From positions 1 to 64,000 of the forward strand of contig NZ_BOOG01000010.1 in assembly GCF_016863115.1 (NCBI RefSeq): 64,000 nucleotides of DNA, given 5' to 3'. How positions within the stretch are numbered: the stretch's first letter is position 1; every line of letters begins with the position of its first letter. The position numbers and the translations under genes were made by a program. Below the pieces are notes generated by a model. The model did no database searches and was not told the DNA's origin. It was given only the letters and a program-made list of their open reading frames with translations. Source of the DNA: Sphaerimonospora thailandensis. GTDB lineage: Bacteria > Actinomycetota > Actinomycetes > Streptosporangiales > Streptosporangiaceae. Shown piece by piece: positions 22,882 to 31,100 of this stretch.

Positions 22882-23529
22882 CTAGCTTCTTGTGGCGATT
22901 GTTGTCGTCAATGAGCCTCGATGCGCCGGGCCGTGCTCAGCGGCCCGTTGCAGGAGCGGACCCGCGGCCGCGCGCGGGGCGGGCACGCCCGAAGCCCGGC
23001 GCTCGAACAGCGCTCCCGATGCCCGATGCGGCAGGTCGACCGTGCGCACGTGCCGGAATCCGGCGTCGCGGTAGTACGCCTGCAGCCGCGCGTTGTCCTT
23101 GGCGCAGTCGAGCCGCAGCAACCGGCGGCCGAGGGTGCCGGCGCGCAGTGCGGCCCAGGCGAGCAGGGCCTCGCCCAGCCCCTCGCCCGCGTGAGCCCGG
23201 CTCACAGCGAGCTTGTGGACGTACAGCGCGTCAGCGGGACGGTCGGCGGGCAGCCAGAACTCGGGATCGGCATGACCGTCCAGCGCCATCGTGGCCGCCA
23301 GGGCGCCGGTGACGGCGTCGTCGTCCAGGACGTACATCGCCCCGGCTCCGATGAGCGGTTCGATCCGTCCGGCGGGAAAGCCCTCCGCCGGCCACTGCCG
23401 TACGCCGAGCGAGTCCAGCCAGCGGGCTGTCTCGGCCAGCAGCCCGAGCACGGCCCGCAGGTCATCCGGCGTGGCACGGCGGGGAGTGAGCGTGAGCCTG
23501 GCAGGCAGGCTCAGAGTGTTCGCGCGCAT
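22882..23529 (-). CDS. GNAT family N-acetyltransferase
   Basis: A 215-residue acetyltransferase. The GNAT fold is visible from LTPRRATPDDLRAVLGLLAE (motif C region) to YVHKLAVSRAHAGEGLGEALLAWA, where AHAGEGLG is the acetyl-CoA pyrophosphate loop, and LRLDCAKDNARLQAYYRDAGFRHV (motif B). The last 40 residues are low-complexity. ATG 23529 is preceded by AGGA at 7 nt. The substrate cannot be predicted. It is 73 bp upstream of cutC in the same direction. Confidence 0.88.
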   Translation of the reverse strand: MRANTLSLPARLTLTPRRATPDDLRAVLGLLAETARWLDSLGVRQWPAEGFPAGRIEPLIGAGAMYVLDDDAVTGALAATMALDGHADPEFWLPADRPADALYVHKLAVSRAHAGEGLGEALLAWAALRAGTLGRRLLRLDCAKDNARLQAYYRDAGFRHVRTVDLPHRASGALFERRASGVPAPRAAAGPLLQRAAEHGPAHRGSLTTTIATRS

Positions 23530-23722
23530 GGCGAAGTCCTTTCGATGCTGTGGGATTCGTTGCGATCACAGAGGGTGACGAGGGTGCGGCGCGGCGACCT
23601 GCTCCCGGCGGCGGAACAGCGGGGAGGACCCCTCGGGCGAGGGAGCTGCGACGGGGCGGGCGCACCGTACGTGAGCCGGGCCGCCGAAGCCATCGACGGC
23701 GGGGGGGTGCGGGCTCGGTCGT

Positions 23723-24493
23723 TTACGGCCGAGAAGCCGGCTGACGTTCCAGCTCGTATCGGATCAGGTGCTTGTCGGCCGGGAGCACCGACACCGCGAC
23801 CCGTACCGGCGCGTCCTCCCCGTCGTAGCCCACCCGGACATGGACGACGACGGGCGTGCCGGGCTCCAGGCGCAGTCGCAGCGTCTCGTCCGAGGTCGGC
23901 ATCCGCGCCGAGATGTCGTCGACGACCCTCGTCTGCGGGTGGCCGAGCTCCTCCAGGACCCGGTTCGCTCCGCGGGTGATGTTCCCGGGCCTGGCGATCT
24001 CCGAATCCGCCACCAGGTCGAGGGGGAAATACGAGTCATTGGTGTTGTACGGCTGACCGTCCACGAACCGCAGGCGGCGTCGGACGACGGCGAGGCCCCC
24101 GTCGGCGAGGGCGAGCCGCGTGGCGACGTCCTCGGGCGGTTCGACGATGGACACCTCGATGTTCTGGTCGGGGTTGCGGCCCTCCGACGTGACCGCGTGC
24201 ACGAACGAGTCGAGGCGGCGATCGACGTCCTGGTCGCGGGACGGGAACTCGTCCTGAGGGCGCATCAGCAGAGGACGACGCTCCCGTACGAACGTTCCAC
24301 GGCGACGCATCCGCAGGATGAGGCCCTCGTTCTCCAGCTCGCCCAGGGCCAGTCTCACGGTGTTGCGGCTGACGCCGTGCGCCTCCATGAGGTCGGTCTC
24401 GGTCGGGATCTGGTCGCCTGGCGCGAGTTCGCCGGTGTAGATGGCCCGCCGCACCTCGGCGGCCACCTGCTGGTAGAGCGACGACCGTGCCAT
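23723..24493 (-). CDS. GntR/HutC-family transcriptional regulator with UTRA domain
   Basis: A 256-residue regulator. The winged helix at residues 5-70 includes YQQVAAEVRRAIYTGELAPGDQIPTETDLMEAHGVSRNTVRLAL, and the UTRA ligand-binding domain covers about 95-245 (VVRRRLRFVDGQPYNTNDSYFPLDL is typical). The ATG has GAGG 4 nt upstream. A palindrome at 24512-24525 just upstream is a likely autoregulatory operator. Divergent from it, beyond a putative small-RNA unit, is an SDR gene that may be a target. The effector is unknown. Confidence 0.92.
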   Translation of the reverse strand: MARSSLYQQVAAEVRRAIYTGELAPGDQIPTETDLMEAHGVSRNTVRLALGELENEGLILRMRRRGTFVRERRPLLMRPQDEFPSRDQDVDRRLDSFVHAVTSEGRNPDQNIEVSIVEPPEDVATRLALADGGLAVVRRRLRFVDGQPYNTNDSYFPLDLVADSEIARPGNITRGANRVLEELGHPQTRVVDDISARMPTSDETLRLRLEPGTPVVVHVRVGYDGEDAPVRVAVSVLPADKHLIRYELERQPASRP

Positions 24494-24511
24494 CTTTCCT
24501 CAATCCCACCT

Positions 24512-24525
24512 TTTGTTCCAACAAA
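24512..24525. promoter_or_regulatory. Candidate GntR operator
   Basis: TTTGTT-CC-AACAAA is a perfect 6-bp inverted repeat starting 19 bp upstream of the gntR ATG. Its position and GT/AC half-site character fit an autoregulatory site of a GntR-type repressor; binding is inferred. Confidence 0.5.
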
Positions 24526-24559
24526 TCTAGACGATCTCCCTGAAAGGGGGAACAACCCC

Positions 24560-24588
24560 TTGACCAGAGCGCGCTGGACCGCGATTAT
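24560..24588 (+). promoter_or_regulatory. Promoter of the candidate small RNA
   Basis: TTGACC (24560-24565), a 17-nt spacer and GATTAT (24583-24588) match a housekeeping sigma promoter with 5/6 and 4/6 consensus bases. The expected start is near 24595. It points toward two tandem hairpins. Confidence 0.5.
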
Positions 24589-24635
24589 CCAAACGTTGGT
24601 ACAAATCCATCCATTGGGTATGTCCATCGATCCCC

Positions 24636-24690
24636 CCGGCTGACCGGGGCTTCGACCTCAACCCTCGCCGAGGTCGAAGCCCCCAGCCGG
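24636..24690. terminator. Large hairpin upstream of the SDR gene (first of two)
   Basis: GGGGCTTCGACCTC (24646-24659) pairs perfectly with 24670-24683, and an outer CCGGCT/AGCCGG pairing extends the stem. The loop is 10 nt. It is terminator-like in shape, without a T-run. Confidence 0.6.
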
Positions 24691-24697
24691 GGCGGGC

Positions 24698-24732
24698 GCG
24701 TCCTGGCGGGTCCCCCACACCCGCCAGGACGC
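24698..24732 (+). terminator. Second hairpin with T-rich tail
   Basis: GCGTCCTGGCGGGT (24698-24711) pairs perfectly with 24719-24732 around a 7-nt loop and is followed on the plus strand by CTTTCATT. The orientation of the T-rich tail indicates termination of plus-strand transcription. Confidence 0.65.
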
Positions 24733-24786
24733 CTTTCATTCACGACCGCCCCAGCCCACGCCTCCGTACGGGAACCGACTGATCGG

Positions 24787-24792
24787 TATGCT
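24787..24792 (+). promoter_or_regulatory. Probable -10 box of the leaderless SDR gene
   Basis: TATGCT ends 7 nt before ATG 24800, which has no Shine-Dalgarno sequence. This spacing is typical of leaderless actinobacterial mRNAs. Confidence 0.5.
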
Positions 24793-24799
24793 TCCGGGT

Positions 24800-25555
24800 A
24801 TGACCCTGTTCTCTGTGGACGGCAAGACCGTGGTCGTCACGGGCGGCTCGCGTGGGATCGGCAAGATGATCGCCAAGGGCTTCCGGGACGCGGGCGCGAC
24901 CGTCTACATCTCCTCTCGGAAGAAGGACGAACTGGAGGCCACCGCCGCCGAACTGGGCTGCCACGCCGTCCAGGCGGACCTGTCGACGGCGGAGGGGGTC
25001 GAGACCCTGGTCGAGGCCGTGTCGGCCCGGGAGAGCCGGCTCGACGTGCTCGTCAACAACGCGGGAGCGAGTTGGGGCGCGCCGCTCGAGGAATATCCCG
25101 AGCACGCCTTCGACAAGGTCTGGAACATCAACGTCAAGGGCGTGTTCTTCCTGACGCGGCGGTTCCTGCCCCTGCTGCGCGCCGCCGCTTCGGCCGACGA
25201 CCCGGCCCGCGTCATCAACGTGGGCTCGGTGGACGGCATCCGCGTCTCCGCGATGGAGCACTACGCCTACTCGGCTTCAAAGGCGGGGGTGCACATGCTG
25301 ACCCGGCATCTGGCCCACCGGCTCGCCCGCGAATCCATCACGGTGAACGCCATCGCGCCCGGGCCGTTCGAGTCGAAGATGATGGCATTCGTGCTGGACG
25401 ACCCCGCGATGCGCGGCGCCGTCGAGAGCCAGATCCCGCTGGGCCGCATCGGCCGGCCCGATGACATGGCCGGAGCGGCCGTCTTCCTCGCCTCCCGTGC
25501 GGGCGCATACCTCACCGGCACTGTCATCCCCGTCGACGGCGGCCTCACCGCCTGA
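24800..25555 (+). CDS. Short-chain dehydrogenase/reductase
   Basis: A classical SDR of 251 residues that oxidises or reduces an unknown alcohol/ketone with NAD(P)H. The cofactor loop TGGSRGIG, the NNAG motif, the catalytic Ser in NVGSVDG, and YAYSASKAG with the catalytic Tyr and Lys are all present. VNAIAPGPFESKMM and the C-terminal LTGTVIPVDGG are standard. I prefer ATG 24800 as leaderless start; ATG 24788 would add four residues and lacks a ribosome site. It converges on the ATP-grasp gene with an 11-bp overlap. Confidence 0.92.
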   Translation: MTLFSVDGKTVVVTGGSRGIGKMIAKGFRDAGATVYISSRKKDELEATAAELGCHAVQADLSTAEGVETLVEAVSARESRLDVLVNNAGASWGAPLEEYPEHAFDKVWNINVKGVFFLTRRFLPLLRAAASADDPARVINVGSVDGIRVSAMEHYAYSASKAGVHMLTRHLAHRLARESITVNAIAPGPFESKMMAFVLDDPAMRGAVESQIPLGRIGRPDDMAGAAVFLASRAGAYLTGTVIPVDGGLTA

Positions 25556-26423
25556 GCAGCTCGACCAGAGCCTGCGCGAACATGTCGGGGGCCGCGAGCT
25601 CGTACCGGAGGAAGAGGTACGGCTCGACGACTTCGAGCTCCATGAGCACCGGCTCGCCGTCCGGCATCCGGACCAGGTCGACCCGGGCGTAGAGAAGGTC
25701 CGCCGGCGCCTCTCCTGGGAAGCGGCGCGCGCACTGATCCAGAACGCGCTCGGCGAGGGCGAACTGGTCGTCGTCCGGATCTCGCAGCGTCGCCCGTTCC
25801 TCGGTCGTGCGCCTGGTGTCCGACAGCATCGGGTGGCGCCGGACGGCGTGGCTGAACTGCCCGCCGAAGTACAGCAGCGAGAGCTCGCCCTCGTGCTCCA
25901 CGGTCCGGAGGTACGGTTGGATCATGACCGTCCGACCCTCGTCGAGGAGCCCGGCCGCGTGCTTCTCGGCCGCCACCCGGTCGGCGGTCCGCAGCGCGCC
26001 GCGCGCCCCGGCCGAGACCGCCGGCTTGACCACGTACTCGTCCCAGTCCGGGAACCCGCCCTCGGACGAACCCTTCCCGGAGAACCGGGCCCCGGGTGAG
26101 GCCCAGCACGTCGGCACGATCGGCACCCCGAGGTCTTTGAGGTAGGTCTTGTCGGTGTTCCACTCGATCACTGAAGCGGGATTGAACAGCCTCGTCGCCG
26201 TCCCGGCCCGGTGAGCCCAGGCGACGAAACCGTCCCTGCTGTCGATGTAGTCCCAGGTCGATCGGACGACGGCGGCGTCGAACGACGACCAGTCGACGCG
26301 CGGGTCGTCCCACGCCGCCGGTGAGCCCTCGATGCCGGCGCCGTACCAGGCCGCCAGGACGATCTCTCGCTCGTCGTCATGGCCGGCCACCGGATGGCCG
26401 GTGGTGACGTACGCAACCTTCAT
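25545..26423 (-). CDS. ATP-grasp domain ligase (glutathione-synthase/RimK-like)
   Basis: A 292-residue ATP-grasp protein. The N-terminal part has VAYVTTGHP and the sequence AAVVRSTWDYIDSRDGFVAWA, which is shared with DcsG-like and related amide-forming ATP-grasp enzymes. The central part has DKTYLKDLGVPIVPT and WDEYVVKPAVSAGARGA (nucleotide binding), and the C-terminal part LYARVDLVRMPDGEPVLMELEVVEPYLFL carries the Mg ligands. It probably joins a carboxylate to an amine, but the substrates are unknown. ATG 26423 has GGAGGG 5 nt upstream. No biosynthetic partner gene is adjacent. Confidence 0.87.
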   Translation of the reverse strand: MKVAYVTTGHPVAGHDDEREIVLAAWYGAGIEGSPAAWDDPRVDWSSFDAAVVRSTWDYIDSRDGFVAWAHRAGTATRLFNPASVIEWNTDKTYLKDLGVPIVPTCWASPGARFSGKGSSEGGFPDWDEYVVKPAVSAGARGALRTADRVAAEKHAAGLLDEGRTVMIQPYLRTVEHEGELSLLYFGGQFSHAVRRHPMLSDTRRTTEERATLRDPDDDQFALAERVLDQCARRFPGEAPADLLYARVDLVRMPDGEPVLMELEVVEPYLFLRYELAAPDMFAQALVELLRR

Positions 26424-26473
26424 CGTGCTCCCTCCGTTACCAGGTGCGAACCCATGCTACGGAGACGCACCGC

Positions 26474-28003
26474 TCACCCGGGAACCACTCCGGTCAGCGC
26501 CTCGGCGGCCGCCTGGCCACAGACCCGGGCCGAGCCGTGGGTGGCGATGTGGGCCACGCCGAGGTCGGTGCGGCCGGGCAGGCCCATCTCGACGACGACG
26601 CCGTCCGGCCGGGCGGCGAGCAGCCGCTCCACCAGGCCGAGCTGCCAGAGATGACGATGGGCGTCCCGTACGACCAGCACGAGCGGCCGGTCGGCGGCCT
26701 GATCGAGCACCGCGTCCGACATGTCGCCGCCCGGCCCGACGACGTCGGGCTCGGTCAGGCGGGTGACCGTGGTGCCCGGCAGCAGCTTGCTCAGCGGCTC
26801 ACCGGCCCCCCACGGCATGCCCTTGTCGATCGCCAGATTGGTCTCCGGCGCCAGCTCCACCACGTGCGGGGCCGCCGTCAGGGGGAGCACGGCCTCGGCT
26901 CCCGGCCGGCGAGTGATCCGTACGGCACGGCGCGCGGCCGCCAGGCCGATCTCCACCGTGGTGTCCCCCTCCCCGGAAACCGTCGGGGCGTCCCAGGCGG
27001 TGCGGTCCGCGAGCCAGGCGGCGAGTGCCCGCACCCGGGCCGCCGCGTCGGCGAGCCGATCCTCCGGCAACGCGCCCCCGGTGACCGCGTCGACGATCGC
27101 CTCGCGGATGCGGTCCAGGGTGGCCTCGTCGGCGTTCTCCCCGCCCACGCAGACCGCGTCCGCCCCCGCCGCGACGGCGAGCGCACTCGCGCCGCCAATG
27201 CCGTACGCCCCCGACACCGCGGCCATTTCGATGCCGTCGGTGACGATGAGGCCGTCGAAGCCGAGCTCGGTGCGCAGCAGGCCGGTGAGGATGCGCGGGC
27301 TGAGCGTGGCCGGCCGCTCGGCGTCGTAGGCGGTGACGAGCAGGTGGCCGGTCATGACACAGCGCACGCCCTCACGGATCGCGGCCCGGAACGGCCACAG
27401 CTCGACTTCGGCGAGCTCCTCCCGGGAGACCCCGACCCTCGGCACCCCGTGGTGGGAGTCGACCGACGTGTCGCCGTGACCGGGGAAGTGCTTGGCGCAG
27501 GCGGCCACGCCGGTGGACTGCAGGCCGCGGATCCATGCCGCCGTATGCCTCGCCACCAGCATCGGGTCCGCGCCGAACGAGCGCAGTCCGATCACCGGGT
27601 TGTCGGGGTTGGAGTTGACGTCGGCGGCCGGGGCGAAGTCCAGGTTGATCCCGGCGTCGTGCAGGTCCCGCCCGATGTCGCGGGCCACCCGCTCGGTCAG
27701 TTCCTCGTCGTCGACCACGCCGAGCGCGTAGTTTCCCGGCCGCGAACTGCCCGTGCGCGCTTCCAGGCGGGTCACCTCCCCGGCCTCCTCGTCGATGCCG
27801 ATGAGAATGTCGGGGCTCTCCGCGCGCAGGGCCGCAGTGAGGCCGCCGAGCTGGGCCGGGGTGGCGATGTTCCGGGAGAAGAGCACGACCCCCGCGAGTC
27901 CGTCGCCGATCCGGCGCCGCACCCAGTCGGGAGCCGTGGTGCCCTCGAAACCGGGCAGGATGACCGTGTCCGCCAGACGGAGCAGATCCGGGCTTCGCTT
28001 CAT
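26474..28003 (-). CDS. nagZ: GH3 beta-N-acetylhexosaminidase (NagZ-like)
   Basis: Removes N-acetylglucosamine from muropeptides or chitin fragments. The 509 residues contain the GH3 barrel with KHFPGH at 171-176, the DSH of the His/Asp dyad loop at 182-184 and the nucleophile Asp-256 in IVTDGIEM, plus a C-terminal domain. There is no signal peptide, so it should act in the cytoplasm on imported oligosaccharides. ATG 28003 lacks a ribosome site but overlaps (ATGA) the stop of a 10-codon leader ORF, so it may depend on coupled translation. A perfect palindrome covers its promoter. Confidence 0.92.
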   Translation of the reverse strand: MKRSPDLLRLADTVILPGFEGTTAPDWVRRRIGDGLAGVVLFSRNIATPAQLGGLTAALRAESPDILIGIDEEAGEVTRLEARTGSSRPGNYALGVVDDEELTERVARDIGRDLHDAGINLDFAPAADVNSNPDNPVIGLRSFGADPMLVARHTAAWIRGLQSTGVAACAKHFPGHGDTSVDSHHGVPRVGVSREELAEVELWPFRAAIREGVRCVMTGHLLVTAYDAERPATLSPRILTGLLRTELGFDGLIVTDGIEMAAVSGAYGIGGASALAVAAGADAVCVGGENADEATLDRIREAIVDAVTGGALPEDRLADAAARVRALAAWLADRTAWDAPTVSGEGDTTVEIGLAAARRAVRITRRPGAEAVLPLTAAPHVVELAPETNLAIDKGMPWGAGEPLSKLLPGTTVTRLTEPDVVGPGGDMSDAVLDQAADRPLVLVVRDAHRHLWQLGLVERLLAARPDGVVVEMGLPGRTDLGVAHIATHGSARVCGQAAAEALTGVVPG

Positions 28004-28032
28004 GCTGCGCCCATGAGGGAGTGTTGAGGCAT
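28000..28032 (-). CDS. Leader peptide MPQHSLMGAA upstream of nagZ
   Basis: A 10-codon frame starts at ATG 28032, exactly 6 nt after the -10 box TAGATT, so it would be the first codon of a leaderless mRNA. Its TGA stop overlaps the nagZ ATG in the form ATGA. This explains why nagZ has no ribosome site of its own. The peptide has no codon run that suggests amino-acid-dependent attenuation. Confidence 0.5.
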   Translation of the reverse strand: MPQHSLMGAA

Positions 28033-28038
28033 GCCCGC

Positions 28039-28062
28039 AATCTAATAGGAAAGTTTCCTATT
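28039..28062 (-). promoter_or_regulatory. nagZ promoter and palindromic operator
   Basis: AATAGGAAAGTTTCCTATT at 28044-28062 is a perfect 9-bp inverted repeat with a central G. Its last base is the first base of the -10 box TAGATT (28044-28039), so the palindrome fills the spacer between -35 and -10. A bound repressor would block RNA polymerase directly. AGGAAA/TTTCCT palindromes precede sugar-utilisation genes in other actinomycetes as far as I recall; the cognate regulator is not in the window. Confidence 0.7.
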
Positions 28063-28087
28063 TGCTAGTCCGCCGAACGGCGGAATC

Positions 28088-29464
28088 TCACAGGTCGGCC
28101 CGGCGTAACCGGTTCTTCTCGACCGTGAAAACTGCGGCCGTGGACACCGGTGCGCCCGGCCGGTCCACGTAGCCGACCACTCGGTAGTCGGCGCGGAAGT
28201 CGTCCATGCTCGCCCTGCAGGAGACGTAGCCCCGGTGGCCGTCGAAGAACTCGATGTGCGGATTGGCGGCGAGGATCGCCTTCGCGTCGGTGTCGGGCGG
28301 CAGGCTGGTGACCGACGTGCCGACGAACTCGACGCCGAGCGGCGCCGACGCCGGATCGGACCAGTCGGCGCGCAGATCGCAGGCCCAGTTGTTGTGCACG
28401 TCGCCGCCCAGCACCACCAGCCCGTCCGGGGCGTTCGCGAGGACGCGGGCGCGGGAGTCGGGAAAGCCGTCCCAGGCATCGGCGCTCAGCGTCCCGTTCG
28501 GGAATCGCCGCTGGGCGAAGAACACGGCCTGCGCGAGCACCTTCCACCTGGCCGTCGCGCCCTTCAGCCGACTGATCAGCCACTCTTCCTGCTCACGGCC
28601 GAGCATGTCCCGGCCGCCGCGGTACTGCCTGGTGTCGGCGAGCATGAAGTCGATCACCCGTCCGTACGGCCGCCAGCGGTAGTTGCGCAGATCCGGCCCG
28701 GTCGGGCGCACCCGCAGCGGCAGATGCTCGTAGTACGCCTGGAAGGCGGCGGCTCGGCGTTTGAGGAAGGCCGACGGGCTGCTGCCGTTTCCCGGCAGCC
28801 CCCCGGCCCAGTTGTCCCGCACCTCGTGATCGTCGGGAAGCGCGAGCCACGGCGCGGCGGCGTGCGCCGCCTGGAGGTCGGGGTCCATGTGATAGCGCGC
28901 GTAGCGCCTGCGGTAGGCGGCCAGCGTGGTGCACTCGGCCTCCGACTCCAGCGGACGTACGTAGCGGCCCGGGCGGGGCTGCTTCGGCTTGCCGTACTCG
29001 TAAATGTAGTCGCCGAGGTGGAGCACCACGTCGGGCCGCTCGTCGGCGAGATGGCGCAGCGCCGTGAAATAGCCGTGCTCGTAGCGCTGGCACGACGCGA
29101 AGCAGAAATGGACGGGGTCGGTGGAGTCCGGCGCCGGAGCCGTCTTGGTACGGCCGACGGGGCTGACGTGGTCGTCGACGGAGAACCGATAGAAGTACTC
29201 CGTGCCCGGTCGCAGCCCGGCGACCCTGACGTGGAGGCTGTGCGCCCATTCCGGCTGGGCCGCCGCGGTTCCGGTCTGGACGACGCGGGCGAACGCACGA
29301 TCCTCGGCGAGCTGCCAACGCACGGACACGGTCCGATCGGGCATGCCGCCCGGCCGCTTCGCGTTCAGCGGATCGGGAGCCAGCCGGGTCCACAGGACCA
29401 CACCATCGGGTAACGGTTCCCCCGAAGCGACTCCGAGCGTAAATGGATAACCAGATTTGGCCAT
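28088..29464 (-). CDS. PhoD-like alkaline phosphatase/phosphodiesterase without signal peptide
   Basis: A 458-residue member of the PhoD family. The N-terminal PhoD_N domain (residues 5-95) is followed by the metallophosphatase domain with FASCQRYEHGYF, LHLGDYIYEYG, LPDDHEVRDNW and LGGDVHNNWACD, which supply the metal-binding and catalytic residues. PhoD enzymes are normally Tat-exported, but here a TGA stop lies two codons upstream of the ATG, so no signal peptide can be encoded. AGGA is 8 nt upstream. Either it works in the cytoplasm or the gene has lost its export signal. It is divergent from a TetR gene. Confidence 0.9.
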   Translation of the reverse strand: MAKSGYPFTLGVASGEPLPDGVVLWTRLAPDPLNAKRPGGMPDRTVSVRWQLAEDRAFARVVQTGTAAAQPEWAHSLHVRVAGLRPGTEYFYRFSVDDHVSPVGRTKTAPAPDSTDPVHFCFASCQRYEHGYFTALRHLADERPDVVLHLGDYIYEYGKPKQPRPGRYVRPLESEAECTTLAAYRRRYARYHMDPDLQAAHAAAPWLALPDDHEVRDNWAGGLPGNGSSPSAFLKRRAAAFQAYYEHLPLRVRPTGPDLRNYRWRPYGRVIDFMLADTRQYRGGRDMLGREQEEWLISRLKGATARWKVLAQAVFFAQRRFPNGTLSADAWDGFPDSRARVLANAPDGLVVLGGDVHNNWACDLRADWSDPASAPLGVEFVGTSVTSLPPDTDAKAILAANPHIEFFDGHRGYVSCRASMDDFRADYRVVGYVDRPGAPVSTAAVFTVEKNRLRRADL

Positions 29465-29620
29465 GTTTCAGATCCTGCCGCAGGCAAAGTGACTGCGGTC
29501 GTGGCTGCGGGGCCGTGCAGCCGGAGGTTCGGGGAGGCGATCACGCGGGAATGCGGATCGCAGCTGGTCAGGACGGGGGAATGTCGGAATTTTGAGCGAG
29601 CCCTTGCTTGAGAGCCCATA

Positions 29621-30307
29621 ATGGAGCCCGTGAGCCAGCGAAAGAACTCAGGCGCCGCCTCCGCCGCGACGCGGGCGACGCGAGCGGTCGCCACCGGCGC
29701 GGGCGCGTCAGATCGCCGCGATCACCTCGTGAAACTCGCCGCCGAGCTCTTCGCACGAAAAGGCTTCCAGGCCACCACGGTCCGGGAGATCGCCCTGGAG
29801 GCCGGCATCCTCTCGGGGAGCCTCTACCATCACTTCGATTCCAAAGAAACCATCGTCGACGAGGTTCTCCGTACCTTCCTCGACGACGTGACCGCCCGCT
29901 ACCGGGCGGCGCTGAGCGGCGACGGCGACCCCCGGTCGGTCCTTTCGGAGATGGTGCGGGTCGGATTCGGATCCCTGGACGCGCACCGCGCGGCCATCAC
30001 GGTGATGCAGAACGACTGGAGCTACCTGCGGTCACTGCCCGACGACCGCTTCGGCTACCTGGATCGGGCCGAGGACGAGGTCGAGCGCATGTGGGTGGAG
30101 CAGATCCGGCGCGGCCAGGCCGTGGGACAGTTCCGTTCCGACGTGGATCCCAAACTCACCTACCGGATGATCCGCGACACGGTCTGGGTCACCGCACGGT
30201 GGTTCCGCCCCGACGGTCACCTGGACACGGGCGCCCTCGCCGACCACTTCGTCAAGGTACTTTTCGACGGCCTCGCCTCCGGCGACGAGACCGGCGGATC
30301 ACGATGA
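29621..30307 (+). CDS. TetR family transcriptional regulator
   Basis: A 228-residue regulator with an Ala-rich N-terminal extension of about 28 residues and a TetR_N helix-turn-helix at 33-80 (LVKLAAELFARKGFQATTVREIALEAGILSGSLYHHF). The ligand domain resembles KstR2-type regulators. It is translationally coupled (ATGA) to an AlkD-like glycosylase gene and divergent from the phoD-like gene, so either may be a target. The ATG has GAGAG at 6 nt. The ligand is unknown. Confidence 0.9.
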   Translation: MEPVSQRKNSGAASAATRATRAVATGAGASDRRDHLVKLAAELFARKGFQATTVREIALEAGILSGSLYHHFDSKETIVDEVLRTFLDDVTARYRAALSGDGDPRSVLSEMVRVGFGSLDAHRAAITVMQNDWSYLRSLPDDRFGYLDRAEDEVERMWVEQIRRGQAVGQFRSDVDPKLTYRMIRDTVWVTARWFRPDGHLDTGALADHFVKVLFDGLASGDETGGSR

Positions 30308-30987
30308 CGACGCTTGTCGAGGAGGTACGGCTCGCGCTGACCGAGGTGGCAGACCCCTCGCGCGCCCCGGCCATGACCGCCTACATGAAATCGGTCATGC
30401 CGTTTCTCGGTGTGACGTCCGTGCCACGCCGGAACGCCCTGCGGCGAGTCTTCCGGGAGCATCGCCTGGAATCGGCGCCCGAGTGGCGCAGGGCCGTACT
30501 CTCCCTGTGGCGGGAGGCCGAGTACCGCGAGGAGCGGTACGCCGCGATCGAGCTCGCCGCCCACCGTTACTACCAGTCGTGGCAGACGCTCTACACAGTG
30601 CCGATGTACGAAGAAATGATCGTCACGGGTGCCTGGTGGGACGTGGTCGACGACATAGCGGTGCACCGGATCGGCACGCTGCTGGAGCGCTATCCCGACG
30701 CGATGCGCCCGCTCATGCTGGAGTGGGCGGGCGACGCCGACATGTGGAAGCGGCGCGCCGCGATCCTGTGTCAGAACGCGTTCAAGAAGGGTACGGATCT
30801 CGGCCTGCTGTACGCGTGCATCGAGCCGAATCTGTCGGACACCGAGTTCTTCATCCGCAAGGCCATCGGCTGGGCGCTTCGCGAGTACGCCAAGACCGAC
30901 CCGGACGAGGTGGTCCGCTATGTGAACCACCAGGGCATCAGCGGCCTGAGCCGGCGTGAGGCGCTGCGCAACGTGCCCGTCTCCTGA
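30304..30987 (+). CDS. AlkD-like DNA alkylation repair protein
   Basis: A 227-residue HEAT-like repeat protein of the DNA alkylation repair (AlkD) family, which excises or recognises bulky and positively charged alkyl-purines. The family features VPRRNALRRVF, the catalytic-region WWDVVDDIA, DADMWKRRAAILCQ and FFIRKAIGWALREYAKTDPDEVVRYV are present. It overlaps the TetR stop codon by 4 bp, suggesting damage- or ligand-dependent control of the pair. A hairpin terminator follows 25 bp downstream. Confidence 0.92.
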   Translation: MTTLVEEVRLALTEVADPSRAPAMTAYMKSVMPFLGVTSVPRRNALRRVFREHRLESAPEWRRAVLSLWREAEYREERYAAIELAAHRYYQSWQTLYTVPMYEEMIVTGAWWDVVDDIAVHRIGTLLERYPDAMRPLMLEWAGDADMWKRRAAILCQNAFKKGTDLGLLYACIEPNLSDTEFFIRKAIGWALREYAKTDPDEVVRYVNHQGISGLSRREALRNVPVS

Positions 30988-31011
30988 CTTGGGGAGACGC
31001 CTGCGGTCCTC

Positions 31012-31038
31012 CCCGGCGCGCCCTTGCGGGCGGCCGGG
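31012..31038 (+). terminator. Hairpin terminator after the AlkD gene
   Basis: CCCGGC-g-CGCCC pairs with GGGCG-GCCGGG around the loop TTGC; the stem is 11 bp with one bulged G. Confidence 0.6.
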
Positions 31039-31100
31039 AAGAACCGCTGCGACCTGAATGTCGGCTCAGGCGCCGGGAAAAGCGGCAGGCCACACCCTGC

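Larger units (their letters stand above)
24595..24732 (+). ncRNA. Candidate small RNA with two terminal hairpins
   Basis: The stretch lies between divergent genes, has a promoter-like sequence upstream and ends in two strong stem-loops. It contains only a very short reading frame (ATG at 24620, stop 24641-24643, 7 codons) that ends 2 nt before the first stem. It could instead be an attenuated 5' leader, but the SDR gene downstream has its own leaderless promoter signal, so an independent RNA of about 90 or 138 nt is the simplest reading. No known RNA family is recognised. Confidence 0.4.
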
